23,865 nt of DNA from Gammaproteobacteria bacterium (GTDB lineage: Bacteria; Pseudomonadota; Gammaproteobacteria; Steroidobacterales; Steroidobacteraceae). The translations under genes were made by a program, and so were the position numbers. The notes below the pieces were generated by a model. The model saw only the letters and a list, made by a program, of their open reading frames with translations. It had not been told where the DNA came from and made no database searches. Within the stretch, counting starts at the first letter, position 1, and each line of letters opens with the position of its first letter. This document shows positions 1 to 6,431 of the stretch, piece by piece. The DNA lies in assembly GCA_030830595.1 (NCBI GenBank), contig JAURMS010000119.1, positions 1 to 23,865 on the forward strand, written 5' to 3'.

Positions 1-433
1 AGACGTCATGAAAGACGTCGGGCTCCTGAATGTATTCGAGCGGTTCCCGGGTGCGGATGAAATTCCCGGCCGGGAAACGACGGTTGGCAAGGTGATAATA
101 GAAGACGTGATCGGGGATCAGCATCGGCACGGGCACCACGGTCCAGCCAGTCAGGCCGCGCAGTTCCTCGCTGAGCTGGTCGAAATCCGGCACGCCTCCC
201 CGATGCAGGTCGAGACGATCCAGACCGTGCAGGAACTCACCGCAGGCCCGGCCCGCCACCAACTTGATCTGGCGCTCGTAGAGTTCGTCCCAGATGCGGT
301 GCTCCTCGGCGGTGTAACGGCGCTGCGCTCCCTCCAGCCAGTCGGCCCCCAGTGCATCCGGCTTGCGTAGCGGGGCCACGAACACCGAATCGGGCAGGGG
401 AGGGATACGGGTGTAGTCGGGGGTTGTGGCCAT
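1..433 (-). CDS. phhA: Phenylalanine 4-hydroxylase, N-terminal part (runs off left edge)
   Basis: Read on the minus strand from the ATG whose complement is at 431-433, an open frame continues without a stop to base 1, giving about 144 residues. The product is the N-terminal half of the bacterial non-haem iron, tetrahydrobiopterin-dependent enzyme that converts phenylalanine to tyrosine in the cytoplasm. Family features seen in order are a GRAC-type segment, the PMLIPDHVFYYHLANRRFP stretch, GNFIRTREPLEYIQ, and EPDVFHDV at the very edge. In the family, the His of that last motif is the first of two His iron ligands; the second His and the Glu ligand lie outside the window. The gene is divergent from the membrane protein gene at 505, with 71 bases between them. 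No Shine-Dalgarno sequence precedes the ATG. The identification is firm; completeness cannot be judged. Confidence 0.93.
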   Translation of the reverse strand, partial: MATTPDYTRIPPLPDSVFVAPLRKPDALGADWLEGAQRRYTAEEHRIWDELYERQIKLVAGRACGEFLHGLDRLDLHRGGVPDFDQLSEELRGLTGWTVVPVPMLIPDHVFYYHLANRRFPAGNFIRTREPLEYIQEPDVFHDV

Positions 434-440
434 GGCGGGA

Positions 441-469
441 AACATACCCCCGTGGTTCTGCGGCGTCCA
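441..469 (-). promoter_or_regulatory. Possible sigma70-type promoter of phhA
   Basis: On the minus strand, TGGACG (complement of 464-469) and TATGTT (complement of 441-446) are separated by 17 bases. Each matches the sigma70 consensus at 4 of 6 positions. Only 7 bases separate the -10-like box from the phhA ATG, so the transcript would be leaderless or nearly so, which fits the absent ribosome binding site. The matches are weak and the 71-base divergent gap could hold a better promoter that I do not recognise. Confidence 0.25.
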
Positions 470-504
470 TGGGAGTGGTGTTTCTCACCTGACATGCTCA
501 GACT

Positions 505-1431
505 GTGGGCGTGATCCCACTGCTGCTCAGCGCAGGCCTGGCCGCCATGTTCATGGACGCCTACTTTGCCTGGTCGCTCCGCCTCGCCTTCTATGTCCCG
601 ATCCTCATCCTCTGCCTGGGCGGCGCCTGGGCGTTGCGGCATGAATCCAGGGCATGGCAGCGTCCATCACTGCCCGCGCTGGGCGCTGCACTCTCGGGCG
701 CAGCCGCGGGGCACCTGCTGGTCGGCGGCGCAGGCATGCACGCTGCGCTGGCCGGGTCGCTGGCCGGCAGCGTGGCCTCCGCACTGCCCTTCCTGGGCCT
801 GCCGACGGCGGCCTCCCTGCTGGCGCCGTTCTATGTGGGGGTCTTCGCCGGAACCAGCGCAGAGGCCATCCTGCATGGCGCTCCCTGGGCGTGGTTGGCG
901 GGTCTGCTGGCCGGGCTCATCTGGGCCATGACGCCGCAGACCTGGTCCGGGATCGGCGGGAAGATGGGCCTGACCGGCTTCCTGGGCGCGGCCGCGGCCG
1001 TCTTCCTCAGCAGCACGCTGGCCGGCAATCATCCGACCGCCTTGCCCGCGCAGGCTGTGGACCTCGGCCACGAGCTGGCCATTCCGCTGTGCGGACTCTC
1101 CGCGGTCATCACCCGACTCCTGGCCACCCGGGCGGGCTGGTCAATCGTGGCTGCCAGCGCCCTGCCCACGGCGCTTTTCAGCCTGCTCACCCTGCCGATG
1201 GGGCCGGGCCTCGCACCCTCACTGGCCGCCGCCTGGTTTGCCGGCAGCTTCGTGGGCATGACCCATCCCTCCCGCATTGCCAGCCTCGGCGGCATCGCCA
1301 CAGTGGGAGCGGTCCTTGGCATACTGCTGCTGGGCCTGCAGACCACGCTGGTGGGTTGGGGTGGCGTACTCGGCGCCAGCGCCTGTGCCTGTGTGCTGGG
1401 CTACATCAGTCTGGAGCAGCTGAAGAAATGA
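505..1431 (+). CDS. Unrecognised multi-pass inner-membrane protein
   Basis: I do not recognise this 308-residue protein. It is strongly hydrophobic throughout, rich in Ala, Gly and Leu, with roughly eight to ten likely membrane segments and short polar links (for example HESRAWQRPS near residue 46 and the GNHPTALPAQAVDLGHE loop near 164-180). A ten-residue motif occurs twice, FYVGVFAGTS at 109-118 and WFAGSFVGMT at 244-253, each followed by a Gly/Ala-rich segment, which suggests an internally duplicated fold like that of transporters or channels. The start is a GTG at 505; the next codon but one is another GTG (511), and neither has a good Shine-Dalgarno sequence. Its stop overlaps the ATG of the YffB gene, so the two are probably co-transcribed and translationally coupled. 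Function unknown; transport is only an inference from the topology. Confidence 0.8.
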   Translation: MGVIPLLLSAGLAAMFMDAYFAWSLRLAFYVPILILCLGGAWALRHESRAWQRPSLPALGAALSGAAAGHLLVGGAGMHAALAGSLAGSVASALPFLGLPTAASLLAPFYVGVFAGTSAEAILHGAPWAWLAGLLAGLIWAMTPQTWSGIGGKMGLTGFLGAAAAVFLSSTLAGNHPTALPAQAVDLGHELAIPLCGLSAVITRLLATRAGWSIVAASALPTALFSLLTLPMGPGLAPSLAAAWFAGSFVGMTHPSRIASLGGIATVGAVLGILLLGLQTTLVGWGGVLGASACACVLGYISLEQLKK

Positions 1432-1781
1432 CCGCCATCGTCTACGGCATCAAGCAGTGCGACACCGTCAAGAAAGCCCTCGCCTGGCTGGACCTGCACG
1501 GTGTGGACTACTCGTTCCACGACTACAAGAAATCCGGCGTGCCAGGCGATCGCCTGGACATCTGGGCGGATCTGCTGGGCTGGGAGCAGCTGGCGAATAC
1601 CCGGGGTACGACCTGGCGCAAGGTTCCAGAGGGTGAGCGAACCGCCCTCGACCGTCCAAAAATGCTGGCCCTGCTGAAGTCTTACCCGAGCGCCATTCGA
1701 CGCCCCTTGGTGGAGTGGCGAGAGGGCGTCCTGACGCTTGGCTTCGACCCGAAGGCTTTCAGCCAGGCCCTGGATCAGTAG
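1428..1781 (+). CDS. yffB: YffB/Spx-like ArsC-family (thioredoxin-fold) protein
   Basis: This 117-residue protein matches the YffB branch of the ArsC/Spx family along its whole length. It opens with VYGIKQCDTVKKALAWLD, carrying a single Cys11 at the usual active-site position without a CxxC pair. NTRGTTWRK follows near residue 57, then the conserved RRPL near residue 91, then a LGFDP-type C-terminus. Family members have a thioredoxin-like fold and resemble glutaredoxin-linked arsenate reductases, but YffB itself has no well-established reaction; arsenate reduction should not be assumed. The ATG overlaps the upstream membrane-protein stop as ATGA. The stop codon lies within the 3' end of the convergent HDOD gene (7-base overlap). 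Small cytoplasmic protein; identification is confident, function is not. Confidence 0.9.
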   Translation: MTAIVYGIKQCDTVKKALAWLDLHGVDYSFHDYKKSGVPGDRLDIWADLLGWEQLANTRGTTWRKVPEGERTALDRPKMLALLKSYPSAIRRPLVEWREGVLTLGFDPKAFSQALDQ

Positions 1782-2638
1782 GCAGCCGCCTGAGCCTTGA
1801 CCCAGCCGGCACGGCTGAGCAGCGCATTGAAACGGTCGGGGCTGATGCGCAGCGTATCCAGCAGGGGCTTGCCAGCCAGTGCCTCGCGGGTCAGCTCCGG
1901 TCCCTGTTCATAGGCGATTTCCGCGAGGTAGTGCGCCAACTGAACGACCGCTGCATTGCCGGGCGCGCCATCGTGAGGGGTCCACGCCTCCCAGTTCCTG
2001 ATCACCTCGATCACCGCATCCGGCAGCGGCCACTGGTCACAGAGCGTCCGGGTGAAGTGCGAACCGTGCTCCAGCGCGGCCCGCTCAGTATCGGCATCCT
2101 CCGGGTCGAGCCCGAGGCGCACCGCTGACCAGGCACAGGCCAGCTTGGCCACGTGCTGTCCGAGGTCATGCAGCAACCCCCCGAGGTAGGTGTACTCGTC
2201 ACCCCGGCGCGACACTGCGCCGATCTCACGGGCCCAGATCGCCGTGGCAATCGAGCGTCGCCAGGCGTCAACGGCCACCCCTGCACAGCGCTTGTCGTCG
2301 AACAGGCGGCCATGGACCACTGCGGTCAGCACGATGTCGGCGACCTCGGCGGTACCGAGGTGGGCAATCGCTTCGTGTATGGAGGAAAAACCACTGCCAT
2401 CGAGCTGCGCGGCCAGGGTCGCCACCCGCAGCACGCGCTCGCGCAGCAGGGGCGTGCGTTCGGCTGCTGCGACCAGCTTGGAGACCGCGGCGTCGGAGAC
2501 GCCGGTGAGACCCATCAGGCCGGTGGCACTGTCCGGAAGCGAAGGGACGGACAACTCGCTGTCGCGGACCAGTTCGGCGAGCTCATTGCGGATGACGCCC
2601 TCGATCGGCAGCACCCGTTGGGTCTCGGTAGCACTCAC
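1775..2638 (-). CDS. HDOD-domain protein
   Basis: The 287-residue protein is an HDOD-domain protein, a family related to HD phosphohydrolases and generally tied to bacterial signalling, often without demonstrated enzyme activity. Visible features are the N-terminal helical part with RTPLLRERVLRVATLA, the typical SIHEAIAHLGTAEV segment near residue 86, and YLGGLLHDLGQHVAKLA with an HD pair near 157-158. No second domain (GGDEF, EAL, receiver) is attached. I chose the GTG at 2638 because GGAGG lies 5 bases upstream. An ATG at 2674 would add 12 residues but lacks a ribosome binding site and falls inside an inverted-repeat region. The gene follows ppgK in the same direction after about 104 bases, so it may be the last gene of the polyamine operon or have its own promoter. 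Confidence 0.85.
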   Translation of the reverse strand: MSATETQRVLPIEGVIRNELAELVRDSELSVPSLPDSATGLMGLTGVSDAAVSKLVAAAERTPLLRERVLRVATLAAQLDGSGFSSIHEAIAHLGTAEVADIVLTAVVHGRLFDDKRCAGVAVDAWRRSIATAIWAREIGAVSRRGDEYTYLGGLLHDLGQHVAKLACAWSAVRLGLDPEDADTERAALEHGSHFTRTLCDQWPLPDAVIEVIRNWEAWTPHDGAPGNAAVVQLAHYLAEIAYEQGPELTREALAGKPLLDTLRISPDRFNALLSRAGWVKAQAAAY

Positions 2639-2643
2639 AAGGT

Positions 2644-2648
2644 CCTCC
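2644..2648 (-). promoter_or_regulatory. Ribosome binding site deciding the HDOD gene start
   Basis: The complement of 2644-2648 reads GGAGG, a full Shine-Dalgarno core. It sits 5 bases before the GTG at 2638-2636, and no comparable site precedes the in-frame ATG at 2674, so the shorter protein is preferred. Confidence 0.6.
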
Positions 2649-2651
2649 GCA

Positions 2652-2708
2652 GGATCACGCCAACGAAGCACCATGCTGCACCAGTGGCCGGGCCACCTGC
2701 GGTGATCC
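2652..2708. repeat. Nested inverted repeats in the ppgK-HDOD gap
   Basis: GGATCAC at 2652-2658 pairs perfectly with GTGATCC at 2702-2708. Inside this pair, GTGGC (2684-2688) and GCCAC (2692-2696) form a 5-bp hairpin with a 3-base loop. The structure lies upstream of the HDOD gene start and downstream of ppgK. There is no T-run after it on the minus strand, so it is not a standard terminator. It may be an RNA fold in the HDOD leader or coincidental. Confidence 0.35.
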
Positions 2709-2742
2709 AGTCCGCAGTTTGCAGACCCGAAAGGTGGGACCG

Positions 2743-3480
2743 CTACAGTTCGGCGGCGGCCAGGGCGGCCCCGACGATGCCCGCGGTGTTACCGAGTTCA
2801 GCGGGGACCACCGGGGTCGGGGAGTCCAGCAACGGACCGAAGGAGGCCCAGTTCTCCACGACCCCGCCGCCCAGGATGAAGAGGTCAGGCCACAGCAACT
2901 GGTGGAAACGGTGCAGGACTTCACTGACACGCTCGCACCACTCCGGCCACGACAATCCCTCGACGGTGCGCACGCGGCCAGAGGCTCGATGCTCGGCCTC
3001 CATCCCGCGGATCTCCATGTGCCCGAACTCGGTATTGGGCAACAGATGACCATCGTGAAAAACGGCGCTGCCGATCCCGGTGCCGAAGGTGAGCATCACC
3101 ACCGTGCCGGCGTGCCGACGGCCAGCCCCCACCCTGATCTCGGCCAGCCCCGCCGCGTCCGCATCGTTCAGGAAGGCGGCCGGCCTGCCGGTGGCCTCCC
3201 TGACCAGGCGCACCCCGTCGGTGCCAACCCAGCTGCGATCCACGTTGGCCGCGGTTCTCGCAACCCCCCCGGACACCACGGTCGGAAAGGCAAAGCCTAC
3301 CGGTCCGCCCAGTGCGGGGAAGGCCTGCACGATCTGCCGGACCACCCCACCAATGGCGGCAGGCGTGGCGGGCGCCGGGGTGGGAAAGCTCAGCACCGAG
3401 GAAGTCAACACGCCAGTCGTGACGTCGACCGAGGCTGCCTTCAGGCTGGAGCCGCCTGTATCGATACCCAGAAGTTCCAT
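2743..3480 (-). CDS. ppgK: Polyphosphate glucokinase (ROK family)
   Basis: This 245-residue protein belongs to the ROK sugar-kinase family and, by its overall pattern, to the polyphosphate glucokinases, which phosphorylate glucose to glucose 6-phosphate using inorganic polyphosphate (some also use ATP). Features in order: LGIDTGGSSLKAA phosphate-binding loop at residues 4-16; FAFPTVVSGGVARTAANVD and SWVGTD, typical of this subgroup; LNDADAAGLAE with the probable catalytic Asp106; LTFGTGIGSA at 130-139; EFGHMEIRG at 151-159; and FILGGGV near the end. The zinc-binding Cys cluster of many ROK repressors/kinases is absent, as expected for PpgK. It starts 3 bases after the potI stop, so it is part of the polyamine operon. 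Choice of polyphosphate over ATP is inferred from family resemblance. Confidence 0.88.
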   Translation of the reverse strand: MELLGIDTGGSSLKAASVDVTTGVLTSSVLSFPTPAPATPAAIGGVVRQIVQAFPALGGPVGFAFPTVVSGGVARTAANVDRSWVGTDGVRLVREATGRPAAFLNDADAAGLAEIRVGAGRRHAGTVVMLTFGTGIGSAVFHDGHLLPNTEFGHMEIRGMEAEHRASGRVRTVEGLSWPEWCERVSEVLHRFHQLLWPDLFILGGGVVENWASFGPLLDSPTPVVPAELGNTAGIVGAALAAAEL

Positions 3481-3483
3481 GCG

Positions 3484-4326
3484 CTAACCGTGGTTGGCCA
3501 GGGCCGCCTGCACGTCACGTTCCCGCCGGCGCTCCTGATGCTGCAGATAGAGCCCGGTGGCCACCACGCCGATGGCCACGATACCCACCATGATGGTGGC
3601 CAGCGCGTTGATATCGGGGCTGACGCCGAGCCGGACCTTGGAGAAGATGACGATAGGCAGCGTGCTGGAGCCGGGACCCGAGACAAAGCTGGTGATGACC
3701 AGGTCATCCCAGGACAGGGTGAAGGCCAGCAGCCAGCCGGCCAGGATGGCCGGGAAGATGATGGGCAGGGTGATGACCATGAAGACCTTCCACGGCCTGG
3801 CGCCGAGGTCCATGGCCGCCTCTTCCAGCGACACGTCGAGGCTGGCCAGCCGCGACTGGATCACCACCGTGACGTAGGCCATGGAAAAGGTGATGTGGGC
3901 GATGGTGATGGTGGTTACCCCGCGTCCCGCCGGCCAGCCGAAGGCCTGCTCCATGGCGACGAACAGCAGCAGCATCGACAGGCCGGTGATGACCTCGGGC
4001 ATGACCAGCGGCGCAGAAGTCATCCCGGTCATGAGGGTCCGGCCGCGGAACCGGCGGAAACGCGACAGGGCAAACCCTGCCAGCGTGCCCAGGATCACGG
4101 CACCCGTCGCGTTGATGGCCGCCACTTCCAGCGACAGCTTGGCCGCGTTCAGCAACTGCTCGTTCTGGAACAGCTCTGCGTACCACTTGGTGGAAAAGCC
4201 TGCCCAGACCGTGACCAACCGGGACTCGTTAAAGGAGTAGACGATCAGCGACAGGATCGGGATGTACAGGAAGGCGAAGCCGAAGGACATCAGGGTGGTG
4301 ATGAGGAACGAGCGCCTTCCGATCAC
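3484..4326 (-). CDS. potI: Polyamine ABC transporter permease, PotI/SpuH type
   Basis: This 280-residue inner-membrane permease is the second of the two channel subunits of a putrescine/spermidine ABC importer. It shows six likely membrane segments, beginning at FLITTLMSFGFAFLYIPILSL. The cytoplasmic EAA loop, where the ATPase docks, is EEAAMDLGARPWKVFMVITL at about 168-187. The AGFALSRFRRFRGR and PLVMPEVITGLSMLLLF segments are typical of PotC/PotI. The start is a GTG that overlaps the potH stop (GTGA), so translation is coupled. PotI is favoured over PotC by the companion PotG/PotF genes and the putrescine-catabolic context, but substrate cannot be read from the permease itself. Confidence 0.92.
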   Translation of the reverse strand: MIGRRSFLITTLMSFGFAFLYIPILSLIVYSFNESRLVTVWAGFSTKWYAELFQNEQLLNAAKLSLEVAAINATGAVILGTLAGFALSRFRRFRGRTLMTGMTSAPLVMPEVITGLSMLLLFVAMEQAFGWPAGRGVTTITIAHITFSMAYVTVVIQSRLASLDVSLEEAAMDLGARPWKVFMVITLPIIFPAILAGWLLAFTLSWDDLVITSFVSGPGSSTLPIVIFSKVRLGVSPDINALATIMVGIVAIGVVATGLYLQHQERRRERDVQAALANHG

Positions 4327-5216
4327 GGGTGCCCTCCCGCCTGGCGGCCCTGGGCCAACTGGAACAGCATGATGGGCACCACCAGCAGCAGCAGCATCGC
4401 AATCGCCACCGCACTGGCCACCGGCCAGTCGCGGTTCTGGAAGAACTCGTTCCAGAGCACCTTGCCGATCATCAGCGTATCCGGACCGCCCAGCAGGGCC
4501 GGGATGACGAACTCACCGACGGCCGGAATGAAAACCAGCAGGCTGCCGGCCACTACACCCGGCATGGACAGCGGCAAGGTGATGGCCAGGAAGGCCCTGA
4601 CCGGATGGCAGCCGAGATCGGCCGCCGCCTCGAGCAGGGTGATGTCCTGCTTCTCCAGCGTGGCGTACAACGGCAGGACCATGAACGGCAGGTAGGAGTA
4701 GACGATACCGATGTACACGGCGAAGTCGGTCTGCAGCATCACGATGGGCTGGTCGATCAGGCCCATGCCCATCAGCAGGTTGTTGATCAGTCCGTTGTTC
4801 TTGAGGATGCCGATCCAGGCGTAGACCCGGAGCAGGAAGGAGGTCCAGAAGGGCAGCATCACCAGCATGAGCAGGAGGTTGCGCCAGGACTTGTCGGTTC
4901 TCGCAATGCCGTAGGCCATGGGGTAGCCGATCAGCAGGCACAGGAACGTAGAGACCGCCGCGGTGCTGAGGGAGTGCAGGTAGGCATTCCGGTACAGCGG
5001 ATCCTCGAACAGGAAGGCATAGTTGCCCAGGTTGATCTGGATGCTGACCATCTGCGCCTCAACCCACTGCAGCATGGGTTGGTAAGGCGGCATACCGAGC
5101 CGAATGTCGGAGAGGGAAATCTTGAAGACAATGACGAACGGCACCAGGAAAAACAGCAGCAGCCACAGGTAGGGCAGGCTGATGACAGCCCAGCGGCCCG
5201 CAACGACTGGCCTCAC
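4323..5216 (-). CDS. potH: Polyamine ABC transporter permease, PotH/SpuG type
   Basis: This 297-residue protein is the first permease subunit of the polyamine importer. The first membrane segment is at about 12-33, followed by a long periplasmic part (residues 36-75) and then further segments. One of these carries MLPFWTSFLLRVYAWIGIL, highly characteristic of PotB/PotH. The EAA loop is LLEAAADLGCHPVRAFLAIT at about 194-213, and FIPAVGEFVIPALLGG follows near the C-terminus. It begins with a GTG overlapping the potG stop as GTGA and ends overlapping potI by 4 bases, so potG, potH and potI should be made in fixed ratio. No independent Shine-Dalgarno sequence is evident at the start. Confidence 0.93.
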   Translation of the reverse strand: MRPVVAGRWAVISLPYLWLLLFFLVPFVIVFKISLSDIRLGMPPYQPMLQWVEAQMVSIQINLGNYAFLFEDPLYRNAYLHSLSTAAVSTFLCLLIGYPMAYGIARTDKSWRNLLLMLVMLPFWTSFLLRVYAWIGILKNNGLINNLLMGMGLIDQPIVMLQTDFAVYIGIVYSYLPFMVLPLYATLEKQDITLLEAAADLGCHPVRAFLAITLPLSMPGVVAGSLLVFIPAVGEFVIPALLGGPDTLMIGKVLWNEFFQNRDWPVASAVAIAMLLLLVVPIMLFQLAQGRQAGGHP

Positions 5217-6361
5217 TGGGTCACCACCACCGGGCTCGAGGCCTCCCAGCTCAGCCAGACGTTCTCATCCCAGGTCAGGCGATCGAAGGCCGCGTCCTGG
5301 CGCCGGACGTTCGGCCGGGTCACACGGAGCATCCTGCCCGTCGGCAACTGGACCAGGTAGACAGACAGGTCGCCCAGGTAGGCAATTTCCTTGATGACGC
5401 CCGACACCTGGTTGTCCCCGCCGGGACCCGGAGACTCGCGTGAAATGAACACTTTCTCAGGCCGGAGTGCCACCCACACCGTCGCCTCCGGCGGGGCGCT
5501 GACCCCGTGATCCACGTAGAAACAGCCGCCCAGTTCGGGGCATTCGACCCGCACGTGATCGGGCTCGTCCTCAACCAGGTGGCCCTCGAACAGGTTGACG
5601 GAACCGACGAAGTCGGCCACGAACTTCGAGGTGGGGTACTCGTAGATGTCGCTGGGCGTGCCGACCTGGATGATCTCGCCATGGTCCATGACCCCGATGC
5701 GCGAAGCGAGGGTCATCGCCTCTTCCTGGTCGTGGGTCACCACGACGAAGGTCACGCCGAGTTTCTCCTGGATGTTGACCAGCTCGAACTGGGTGTGCTC
5801 GCGCAGCTTGCGGTCCAGCGCGCCGAGCGGCTCATCCAGCAGCAGCAGCTTGGGTTGCTTGACCAGTGAGCGAGCCAGGGCCACCCGCTGGCGCTGGCCG
5901 CCCGAGAGCTGGTGAGGTTTGCGCCCGCCGAGGGCAGTGAGCTTGACCAGCTCCAGCATGGCTGCCACGCGATCCCGGATCTCGCCCTTGGGCAGGCCAT
6001 CCTGCTTGAGTCCAAAGGCAACGTTCTGCTCCACCGTCATGTGCGGAAACAGCGCGTAGGACTGGAACATCATGTTGACCGGACGCCGATACGGCGGAAT
6101 CCCGGCCATGTCGGCGCCATCGATGGAAATGCGGCCGGAGGTGGGTTCCTCGAAGCCGGCCAGCATCCTGAGCAGCGTGGTCTTGCCGCAGCCCGAGGCA
6201 CCCAGCAGGCAGAAGATTTCACCGCGATAGATGTCGAGCGAGACGTCGTCGACGGCGGTGAAGTCCCCGAAGTTCTTGGTGACCCGCTCGATACGGATAT
6301 AGGGCTTGGCGTCGCGGTCGCGCCAGGGCTCCAGTTTCTTGTCCGGACGTGTTTCAGCCAT
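5213..6361 (-). CDS. potG: Polyamine ABC transporter ATPase, PotG/SpuF type
   Basis: This 382-residue ATPase powers the polyamine importer from the cytoplasmic face. Motifs are complete: Walker A GASGCGKT at 54-61, Q-loop FQSYALFPHMT near 99-109, signature LSGGQRQRV at 152-160, Walker B LLLLDEP at 172-178, and switch His210 in VVVTHDQEEAM. The C-terminal third contains the TOBE-type regulatory domain (VALRPEKV and the later LTWDENVWLSWE). I chose the ATG at 6361 (MAETRPDKK) because GAGGGG lies about 9 bases upstream. The frame stays open back to 6490, but that extension would cross the intergenic hairpin and the end of potF and has no family counterpart. It overlaps potH by 4 bases. Confidence 0.94.
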   Translation of the reverse strand: MAETRPDKKLEPWRDRDAKPYIRIERVTKNFGDFTAVDDVSLDIYRGEIFCLLGASGCGKTTLLRMLAGFEEPTSGRISIDGADMAGIPPYRRPVNMMFQSYALFPHMTVEQNVAFGLKQDGLPKGEIRDRVAAMLELVKLTALGGRKPHQLSGGQRQRVALARSLVKQPKLLLLDEPLGALDRKLREHTQFELVNIQEKLGVTFVVVTHDQEEAMTLASRIGVMDHGEIIQVGTPSDIYEYPTSKFVADFVGSVNLFEGHLVEDEPDHVRVECPELGGCFYVDHGVSAPPEATVWVALRPEKVFISRESPGPGGDNQVSGVIKEIAYLGDLSVYLVQLPTGRMLRVTRPNVRRQDAAFDRLTWDENVWLSWEASSPVVVTQ

Positions 6362-6383
6362 CCCCGCGACCCCCTCGCAGGAT

Positions 6384-6417
6384 TCCCCCTGCCGGCCCAC
6401 GTGGACCGGCAGGGGGA
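6384..6417 (-). promoter_or_regulatory. Strong stem-loop between potF and potG
   Basis: CCCCCTGCCGG at 6385-6395 pairs perfectly with CCGGCAGGGGG at 6406-6416; the T at 6384 and A at 6417 extend the stem to 12 bp. The 10-base loop can add two more pairs around ACGT. It lies just after the potF stop codon and before potG on the minus strand. No T-run follows, so it is not a standard intrinsic terminator. A 3'-stabilising or attenuating element that keeps the binding-protein message more abundant than the transporter message is the likely role, as known for other ABC operons. Confidence 0.6.
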
Positions 6418-6431
6418 TGCTCAAGTTAGCC

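Noticed and set aside
654..1781. Frame that joins yffB to an upstream extension of about 260 residues in the +3 frame
   Set aside because: The extension is an Arg/Gly-rich shadow of the membrane-protein gene. YffB homologues start at the MTAIVYG position (ATG 1428).
2639..2674. ATG at 2674 as the HDOD gene start
   Set aside because: No Shine-Dalgarno sequence, and it lies within an inverted-repeat region; the GTG at 2638 has GGAGG 5 bases upstream.
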